The notes under the pieces are model-generated. The model worked only from the letters and a program-made list of their open reading frames with translations, had not been told where the DNA came from and made no database searches. The position numbers and the translations under genes are program-made. From an uncultured Ideonella sp. (lineage in GTDB: Bacteria; Pseudomonadota; Gammaproteobacteria; Burkholderiales; Burkholderiaceae): 19,443 nt of DNA. Within the stretch, counting starts at the first letter, position 1. Each line of letters opens with the position of its first letter. This document shows positions 12,955 to 19,443 of this stretch, in pieces. The stretch spans positions 1 through 19,443 of the forward strand of contig CAMLGG010000079.1 of NCBI GenBank assembly GCA_946479475.1, in the 5' to 3' direction.

Positions 12955-13593
12955 TCACAGCTCGTCCAGCGCGATGTCGTCGTTCAGGTGCTGCGTGTCG
13001 CCCCAGCCGACCAGCGTGAAGCCCTCGGGCGTGTAGAGCAGCCGGTTGACGCCGGTGTTGGCCAGCTCCCAGGTGCGCGGCGCATCCAGCGCGATGCGCG
13101 AGGCGGCGCGGTACAGGCAATCGAGCACGCCGCCGTGGGTGACCAGCAGCAGCGTGCGGCCCGGGTGGGCCGCAGCGAGGCGGGTGGCGGTGGCGACGCA
13201 GCGCTCGTAAAACGTCGCGAGCGTCTCGCCGCCCGGGGCACCGAAGGCGGGGTCGCGCCTGCGCCAGCGGGCGCTCTCGTCGGGCCAGCGCTGCTCGACC
13301 TCGGCGTAGGTGTGGCCCTGGAAGATGCCGAAATGCCGCTCCCTCAGGCCGGTGTCGGTCTGCAGCGGCAGGCCGGTGCGGTCGGCCACCGCCTGCGCCG
13401 TGTCGCGGGCGCGCACGAGGTCGCTCGCGACGATCGCCTCGACGCCCTCGTCCGCCAGCGCCTCGGCCAGCCGGCGTGCCTGCTCCTGGCCGGTGGAATT
13501 CAGCGAGATGTCGATCTGGCCCTGCAGGCGGGTGTCGACGTTCCAGGCCGTCTCGCCGTGGCGCACGGCGAGCACTCGGGTGACATGGTCCAA
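12955..13593 (-). CDS. Histidine phosphatase family protein (phosphoglycerate mutase-like)
   Basis: A 212-residue cytoplasmic enzyme of the histidine phosphatase superfamily. The catalytic RHGE motif is at 11-14 with H12 as the phospho-accepting residue. R61 (SDLVRARDTA), E85 (GLRERHFG) and H153 (LVTHGG) complete the usual phosphate pocket. Members include phosphoglycerate mutase-like and cobalamin or nucleotide phosphatases; the sequence does not fix the substrate, and the length and LRERHFGIFQG segment fit the small GpmB-like phosphatases. The start is a TTG immediately after the TAG stop of the DUF1840 gene; no in-frame ATG or GTG exists near the N-terminus. The zero-base gap implies translational coupling with that gene. 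Confidence 0.93.
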   Translation of the reverse strand: MDHVTRVLAVRHGETAWNVDTRLQGQIDISLNSTGQEQARRLAEALADEGVEAIVASDLVRARDTAQAVADRTGLPLQTDTGLRERHFGIFQGHTYAEVEQRWPDESARWRRRDPAFGAPGGETLATFYERCVATATRLAAAHPGRTLLLVTHGGVLDCLYRAASRIALDAPRTWELANTGVNRLLYTPEGFTLVGWGDTQHLNDDIALDEL

Positions 13594-13932
13594 CTAGACC
13601 CCCCAGGTGATCGGCTCGTCGGCAGACTGTGCGCGCTTCATCATCTCGACCAGCGGCCAGACACGCTGGCGCAGGGAGACCTTGTCGCGGCCGCCGGCGG
13701 CCGGCTCGTCTTCGCCGATGTCGCGGTCCTGCTCGCCCGAGGCGCGTCTTGCGCGGGCGGCGTCGTCTGCCGCCACCGCATCGGCCAGCGCCCGGATGGC
13801 GGCCGGCATCTGCGAAGGCTCGATGATGCCCTGCGGGGCGGGATCCTTGCCGATCAGGCCCAGCACCTTGTCGCCCGCGGGCTGGAGCATGATGACGTCG
13901 CCTGCGGCCTTGCTCTTGAACTTGTAGATCAT
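13594..13932 (-). CDS. DUF1840 family protein
   Basis: A 112-residue cytoplasmic protein. It opens with the characteristic MIYKFKSKAAGDVIMLQP segment and contains LLGLIGK-like and QGIIEPSQMPAAI stretches, ending in a helical PLVEMMKRA segment, all typical of DUF1840 proteins in beta-proteobacteria. No activity is known. A charged, probably disordered stretch lies at about 58-82. It is 76 bases downstream of the PAS-GGDEF-EAL gene and directly upstream of the histidine phosphatase on the same strand, so it may be part of a four-gene transcript or start a two-gene one. Confidence 0.92.
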   Translation of the reverse strand: MIYKFKSKAAGDVIMLQPAGDKVLGLIGKDPAPQGIIEPSQMPAAIRALADAVAADDAARARRASGEQDRDIGEDEPAAGGRDKVSLRQRVWPLVEMMKRAQSADEPITWGV

Positions 13933-14008
13933 GGCCCGGCGATCATCTCATGGGGCCGCGATCGCGTCGGCGACGCGGTCTCGGCGTGCCTCGCGTGAAA
14001 GGGCGGGC

Positions 14009-16132
14009 TCAGCGCACGCCGGCCAGGCTGCCGCCGATCTTCCGCTCGTGGGCCAGGCGCGAGACCATGCTGGCCGCATCCAGCGGCCGGCTGTGGAGGA
14101 AGCCCTGCCAGCCGCTGACCCCGATGGCCAGCAGCGGCTGCCGCTGCGCCTCAGTCTCCACCCCTTCGGCGTAGACCGCCAGGCCGCAGGCCTGGGCGGC
14201 CATGGCCAGCGCCGCGGCGAGCCCCGCCTCCGGCTGGCTGCCGCGGGCCAGGCCGTGGACGATCTCGCGATCCAGCTTGACGGCATCGAGCGGGAAGCGC
14301 CGCAGCAGGCCGAGGCTGGTTTCCCCGCTGCCGTAGTCGTCCAGCACCAGCCGCACGCCGAGCTGGCGCAGCGCCTGCAGCTGCGACGCCGCGAGCTCGG
14401 GATCCGCCCGCAACGCGGCTTCGCTGATGTCGAGTTCGAGCAGTTCGGCCGGCCAGTCGGCCGCCTGCAGCGCAGCGGCGATGCGGCGCGAAAGCCCCGG
14501 CTGCCGGCACTGCCAGGCGCCGAGGTTCAGGTTGATACGCCAGACGTGCCCGGCCGTGCGCCAGCGCGCCGCCTGGTGCAGCGCACGTTCGAGCGCCCAG
14601 TCATCGAGAGCGCCCGCCAGGCCGGCCCGCTCAGCCAGTCCCAGGAACTGCGCCGGCGGCAGCAGGCCGTGCTCGCCGTCGTGCCAGCGCAGCAGCGCCT
14701 CGACCGCCTGGATCTCGCCGCTGCCAGCGTCCACGCGAGGCATGAAGCGCAGCCTGAGGGCCTGCCCTGCGCCGCCCTCGCGCAGCGCGCGCTGCAGCCG
14801 GGCCAGGCGCGGGCCGTCGTCGGTATTGTGGAAGCCGTGCACGCTCCAGGCCGAGCCTCCGGCCCGGCGGGCCTGCTCCAGCGCCCGTTCGGCATGGTCC
14901 AGGAGATCCTCGGCGCACAGGCCGGCCTGCGGATAGGCGGCCACGCCTATCGAGACCATCAGGCCTTCGGTGGCCAGCAGGCCGCCGGCGGGCGAGCGGC
15001 TGTGGTCGACCAGGCGGCGCGCCACCGCCTCGGCCGCGGCCTCGCCCCCCTGGCGCACGAGCACGCCGAAGCGCACGCCGCCCAGCCGCGCGAGCTGGTG
15101 CTGCACCGGGACGTGGGCCCGCAAGCCTTCGATGATCTCGCTCAGCGCCCGCGCGTGGGAGCCGCCGTCCAGCGCGTAGAGCCGGTCGCGGTCGTACTCG
15201 ATGCACAGCAGCGCCAGGGGCGTGCCGTCGCGGCGGGAGGTGCCGACCGCGTCGTCGATCCGCGTCACGAAGCCGCTGCGCTCGGGCCACTGGCTGGCCT
15301 CGTCGACGGCGCCACCGCGCAGCAGGCGGGGTGCCCCGCGGCGGTGCGGATTGAGTTCGCGGAAGGAGTAGACGCGCCCTATCGGCCGGCCGCGGCTCCA
15401 CTGCGGGCGGATGTGCCGCTCCAGCTGGGCTCCGTCGAGCAACTGCACGGTGTCGACGGCCGCCAGCAGCGCGTGCGCCTCGATCTCGGCCAGGCGGGCG
15501 AGGTAGGAGGCCGGCGCCAGCGTCTGGCTGCTCATCCAGCGGTGGATGCCCTCGTCGTCACGCTGGGCCAGGGCCGACTCGGGCAGCGACCACAGCTCGG
15601 CGAAGCGGCGGTTGAAGGAGCGGATGCGACCGTGCAGGTCGGTCACGAGGATGCCGTCGGCGGTGGCCTCCAGCGTGGCGCGCAGCTCGGCCAGCAAGGC
15701 ATCGCGCTCGCGTTCCCCGCGGTACTCCAGGCTGCGGTCGCGAACGATCACCAGGTAGACGTTGATGCCGGGGCCGGCACGGTCGCCGGCCTGCGCGAGC
15801 TTGCCGATCGGCACGATGCGCCGGTGGACCCAGGCGGTCTGGCCGTCGGGTCGGGCGAGCTCGGTGTCGCTGGCCAGCCCGCCGGCGGCACCGCTGCGCA
15901 CGTCGGCCCAGAAGGCGAGGTCCTCCAGCGTGGGCAGCAGGCTGTCCGCCTGCCGGCCCTGCAGCGCGGCCGGCTCGACGCCGAACCAGGCGGCGGCCGC
16001 GCGGTTGGCGTGCAGCACGCAGGCATCGGCCGCGTCCACCAGCCAGGCGGGGTCGTCCAGGCTGTCGATCAGCTCGGCCCGTGCGCTGGCCTGGCCCGTG
16101 AGCCATGCGATGCCGGCGTCAGGCGCGCTCAT
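14009..16132 (-). CDS. PAS-PAS-GGDEF(degenerate)-EAL c-di-GMP phosphodiesterase
   Basis: A 707-residue protein. Two PAS-like sensor domains lie near 20-130 and 148-250, a GGDEF-like domain near 285-425 and an EAL domain near 465-700. The GGDEF signature is GGVRF (351-355), so cyclase activity is very unlikely. The EAL domain keeps the expected catalytic and metal residues: EAL at 478-480, INLNL, the glutamate in LELDISEAAL, DDYGSG, VKLD, AEGVET and QGF. It should therefore hydrolyse c-di-GMP to pGpG, with the degenerate GGDEF possibly acting as a GTP-binding switch. No membrane segment is seen. The ATG at 16132 overlaps the stop of the HD-GYP gene as TGATG; a GTG three bases earlier is an equally coupled alternative. 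Both signal translational coupling. Confidence 0.93.
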   Translation of the reverse strand: MSAPDAGIAWLTGQASARAELIDSLDDPAWLVDAADACVLHANRAAAAWFGVEPAALQGRQADSLLPTLEDLAFWADVRSGAAGGLASDTELARPDGQTAWVHRRIVPIGKLAQAGDRAGPGINVYLVIVRDRSLEYRGERERDALLAELRATLEATADGILVTDLHGRIRSFNRRFAELWSLPESALAQRDDEGIHRWMSSQTLAPASYLARLAEIEAHALLAAVDTVQLLDGAQLERHIRPQWSRGRPIGRVYSFRELNPHRRGAPRLLRGGAVDEASQWPERSGFVTRIDDAVGTSRRDGTPLALLCIEYDRDRLYALDGGSHARALSEIIEGLRAHVPVQHQLARLGGVRFGVLVRQGGEAAAEAVARRLVDHSRSPAGGLLATEGLMVSIGVAAYPQAGLCAEDLLDHAERALEQARRAGGSAWSVHGFHNTDDGPRLARLQRALREGGAGQALRLRFMPRVDAGSGEIQAVEALLRWHDGEHGLLPPAQFLGLAERAGLAGALDDWALERALHQAARWRTAGHVWRINLNLGAWQCRQPGLSRRIAAALQAADWPAELLELDISEAALRADPELAASQLQALRQLGVRLVLDDYGSGETSLGLLRRFPLDAVKLDREIVHGLARGSQPEAGLAAALAMAAQACGLAVYAEGVETEAQRQPLLAIGVSGWQGFLHSRPLDAASMVSRLAHERKIGGSLAGVR

Positions 16133-17412
16133 CACACTTGCTCTTCCTGCGCCGGCCTGGCCGACACGTCGAAGAAGTAGGCCACCCGCTGACGCGGCGC
16201 CAGCACCTCAGCCGCACGTGCCGGGAGCTGGCTGGGCTTGAGGCTGCGGCGGATGCCGAGGTCGGGGCAATCCTCGAGGTTCAGGTGCAGGCTGCGGCTG
16301 CCGCCGCGCGAGGTGTCGTGCACGCGCACCTGCGGCTTGAGGGGCCGCGAGGAATTCACCGAGGTCACCATCGCATAGCGGTCGTCCGACAGCTGGACCA
16401 GCGAGCCCGGCGGGTAGATGCCCATCATCCGGATGAAGCCGTTGAGGATGGCCGCATCGAACTTCGCCCGCGACTGGGCGAACATGCGCGAAAGCGCCTC
16501 GTGCGGCGTGAGCGACTTGGCCGGGTTGGCGGCGTTGCAGAGGTTGTCGTAGTGGTTGACCAGCGAGACGATGCGGGCGCCCATCGACATCCGCTCCGAG
16601 GTCACGCCCTTGGGGAAGCCGGTGCCGTCGGCCAGCTCGTGGTGCTGGGCCACGACCAGCAGCGAGCCGGGGGCCAGCCCCATGCGCCGGGCCTGGGTGA
16701 TGCCGTGCGCCACGTGGTCGCGGTACAGCGAGGCCTCGGCATGGGTGAAGTCGTCGTGGGGCAGGCGCACGCGGTCGGGCAGGTCGAGCTTGCCCATGTC
16801 GTGCAGCAGAGCCCCGGCGCCCACTTCCGCCATCTCGGCCTCCGGCACTTGCATCGAGCGGGCCAGCAGCAGCGACACGACGGTGACGTTGATGGCATGG
16901 GCCGACTGGCGGTCGCCCGCCGGCTCGCCCAGCACGCGGACGCACAGTTCGCCGTCGACCAGCATCTTCTCGAGCAGCGCGCGGGTCAGCGCCTGAGCAC
17001 TTTCACGCGCCCGCTCGGGCTCGCCGGCGATGGATTCGTTGATGCGGCGCAGGTCGCGGCAAGCCTCGTGGTACTGGCGTTCGCACAGCCTCACCGCGGC
17101 GGCTTCTTCCTCGGCCCGGGCTTCGGCCAGGCGGCGGGCCTTCTGGGCCGGATCCTCCTCGGCCGGCTCGGCCGCCGGCTCGGCCTCGGGCAGGCTCTCG
17201 CCGCCCGACGCGGCGGACGACGCCTCCACCAGCAGGTCGCTGCGCTCGGGACTCCAGCGCACCTTCTTCAGGCCGAGCGAGCGGATGGTCTGGATCTGCT
17301 CGGCGCTGCTGATCTTGAAGCTCGACAGCGGGAAAGGGTGCGACATCCAGCCTCCATCGAGGTGGATGAACATGCCGATGCGCAAATCCTGCGGTTCAAC
17401 GGTAGTGGTCAT
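16132..17412 (-). CDS. HD-GYP domain c-di-GMP phosphodiesterase with DUF3391-like N-terminus
   Basis: A 426-residue protein. Residues 1-62 (VEPQDLRIGMFIHLDGGWMSHPF) match the DUF3391 domain that precedes many HD-GYP domains. An Ala/Glu-rich linker follows (64-110). The HD-GYP domain spans about 135-340: H204-D205 in LLHDMGKLDLPD and HHELADGTGFPKG at 257-269, where the GYP tyrosine is replaced by phenylalanine. A beta-rich C-terminal segment (about 335-420) ends the protein. HD-GYP enzymes hydrolyse c-di-GMP to pGpG or GMP with a di- or tri-metal centre; the metal ligands appear intact. The start at 17412 has an AGGGA ribosome site about ten bases upstream. It is the first gene of the coupled pair with the EAL protein. 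Confidence 0.93.
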   Translation of the reverse strand: MTTTVEPQDLRIGMFIHLDGGWMSHPFPLSSFKISSAEQIQTIRSLGLKKVRWSPERSDLLVEASSAASGGESLPEAEPAAEPAEEDPAQKARRLAEARAEEEAAAVRLCERQYHEACRDLRRINESIAGEPERARESAQALTRALLEKMLVDGELCVRVLGEPAGDRQSAHAINVTVVSLLLARSMQVPEAEMAEVGAGALLHDMGKLDLPDRVRLPHDDFTHAEASLYRDHVAHGITQARRMGLAPGSLLVVAQHHELADGTGFPKGVTSERMSMGARIVSLVNHYDNLCNAANPAKSLTPHEALSRMFAQSRAKFDAAILNGFIRMMGIYPPGSLVQLSDDRYAMVTSVNSSRPLKPQVRVHDTSRGGSRSLHLNLEDCPDLGIRRSLKPSQLPARAAEVLAPRQRVAYFFDVSARPAQEEQV

Positions 17413-17584
17413 GTCGCGGCGTCCCTGCTGCCCCGGGCAGGCGAGCCCGGTCTTCTTTCATGGAGATCGGCACGCCGGCCGGAAAACTTGAGAAGGGGGA
17501 TGGCGCCCGTGCGCCGCGCTAGGATCGGCGACCGCCCTTGCGGCGAACTTTCATCCGCCGGGCCAGTCTGCCGGCGTTGCTGCC

Positions 17585-18787
<1,203 letters not shown>

Positions 18788-18816
18788 GCGTGTTGGCGGC
18801 AGAGCCGCCAATACGC
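18788..18816 (+). terminator. Strong hairpin after pcaF, likely bidirectional terminator
   Basis: A 13-base-pair stem (18788-18800 with 18804-18816, one G-U pair) closes a three-base loop AGA and begins right after the pcaF stop. It separates pcaF from the converging AraC-type gene. There is no T-run, so it may act as an mRNA 3-prime stabiliser or with Rho. Confidence 0.55.
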
Positions 18817-18838
18817 CCGGCGCCACGGCCGAGCGGTG

Positions 18839-19443
18839 TCATGCGCCGTGCGCCTGTTCACGCCAGGCCGTGGGCGACACGCCGCACAGGCGCTGGAAGA
18901 AGCGGGTGAAGTAGCCCGGGTCGGCGAAGCCGAGGTCGAGGCCGATGCGCTTGACGCTCAGCGTGGTGTAGGCCAGCTGGCGCTGCGCCTCGAGCGCCAT
19001 CCGCTCGTGCAGCAGCTCCAGCGCCCCGCGGCCGAGCTGCGCCCGGCACAGGCGGTTCAGCTGGGTGGCGCTGATGCCCAGCTCGGCGGCCAACGAGGCC
19101 ACGCTGGGCTGCAACTTGAAACGCGCGTCGACCAGGGCCCGGTAGCGCGCCAGGTGGGCCGGCAGCGTGGTCGCGGCCGGATCGGCGGCCGCATCCGGCA
19201 GCGCGCGCGCCAGGGCCAGCAACAGCCGTGTCAAGGCCGCGTCGATGGCCGCCTGCCGCCAGCGGCGGTGGCCGGCGTACTCGTCGGCGAGGGCTGAGAC
19301 GGCCGAGGCGACGGGCCGCTCGTCGCCCTGCGCGCGCAGGACGCCTTCGGCCGCCTGCGCTTCGCGCCAGCCCATCAGCCGCGGCCGCTCGAACACCGGC
19401 CACAGGCCCGGCTCGCCGGCGAGCAGCGAGCGCACGTGCAGCT
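18839..19443 (-). CDS. AraC family transcriptional regulator, partial (N-terminus beyond window)
   Basis: The visible 201 codons end with an AraC-type double helix-turn-helix: the first around SVASLAAELGISATQLNRL, the second around VKRIGLDLGFADPGYFTRFF, closing with GVSPTAWRE. The reading frame is open to the window edge and the visible N-terminal part (LHVRSLLAGEPGLWPVFERP) looks like the end of a cupin-like effector-binding domain, so the true start lies outside. A GTG at 19435 is unlikely to be the real start. AraC regulators of this shape (PobR/HpaA-like) often control aromatic catabolism, and it faces pcaF, but whether it regulates pcaF is inference. Confidence 0.9.
   Translation of the reverse strand, partial: LHVRSLLAGEPGLWPVFERPRLMGWREAQAAEGVLRAQGDERPVASAVSALADEYAGHRRWRQAAIDAALTRLLLALARALPDAAADPAATTLPAHLARYRALVDARFKLQPSVASLAAELGISATQLNRLCRAQLGRGALELLHERMALEAQRQLAYTTLSVKRIGLDLGFADPGYFTRFFQRLCGVSPTAWREQAHGA

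Noticed and set aside
11130..13019. Long plus-strand open frame (629 codons) antisense to the desaturase-like gene and overlapping the lipoprotein gene
   Set aside because: No coherent protein features; the minus strand shows the histidine clusters of the hydroxylase family.
13931..16180. Long plus-strand open frame (749 codons) antisense to the EAL gene
   Set aside because: No domain pattern; the minus strand reads PAS, GGDEF-like and EAL domains without interruption.

Overview
The window is very GC-rich, uniformly coding-dense DNA with the protein repertoire of a beta-proteobacterium, most likely order Burkholderiales. The pointers are DUF1840, DUF2946, a PcaF-type thiolase, RuvB, and HD-GYP proteins with a DUF3391-like N-terminus. 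Genus cannot be decided from the sequence alone. I see no tRNA, rRNA, CRISPR array, insertion sequence or integrase, and no stretch longer than 300 bases without a gene. Many long open frames antisense to the genes below are GC-bias shadows.

Layout. (1) 27-1931, minus strand: a probable periplasmic copper-handling set of three genes (DUF2946 protein, outer-membrane barrel-like protein, PCu(A)C copper chaperone). (2) 1970-3040, plus: ruvB, divergent from the copper set across only 38 bases and probably translated from a leaderless or near-leaderless mRNA. (3) 3160-4242, plus: an exported HAF-repeat protein. (4) 4297-9820, plus: the most interesting block. It holds an ECF-like sigma factor, a 188-residue protein with a carboxypeptidase-regulatory-like beta domain, a 952-residue TPR-CHAT protease that overlaps the preceding gene, and an exported subtilisin-like S8 protease. 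(5) 9884-10267, minus: a small exported protein of unknown function that meets the S8 gene at a strong shared terminator. (6) 10485-11006, plus: a shortened paralogue of the HAF-repeat protein without a usable start. (7) 11013-12110, minus: a membrane fatty-acid hydroxylase / sterol desaturase family protein; 12319-12954, plus: a lipoprotein. (8) 12955-17412, minus: a likely four-gene run reading HD-GYP phosphodiesterase, PAS-GGDEF-EAL protein, DUF1840 protein, histidine phosphatase. (9) 17585-18787, plus: pcaF-type thiolase, facing a partial AraC-type regulator that runs off the right edge.

How genes may work together. Block 4 pairs a transcription factor with two proteases, one probably cytoplasmic (CHAT) and one exported (S8), plus a small protein that could hold the sigma factor or serve as protease substrate. 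HAF-repeat genes lie on both sides. A TPR-CHAT protease beside a sigma factor recalls the type III-E CRISPR protease that cleaves a partner controlling an RpoE-like sigma factor, but no CRISPR component is present here. The role of this cassette is inference. In block 8 two c-di-GMP phosphodiesterases of unrelated folds are translationally coupled, so that operon probably lowers c-di-GMP.
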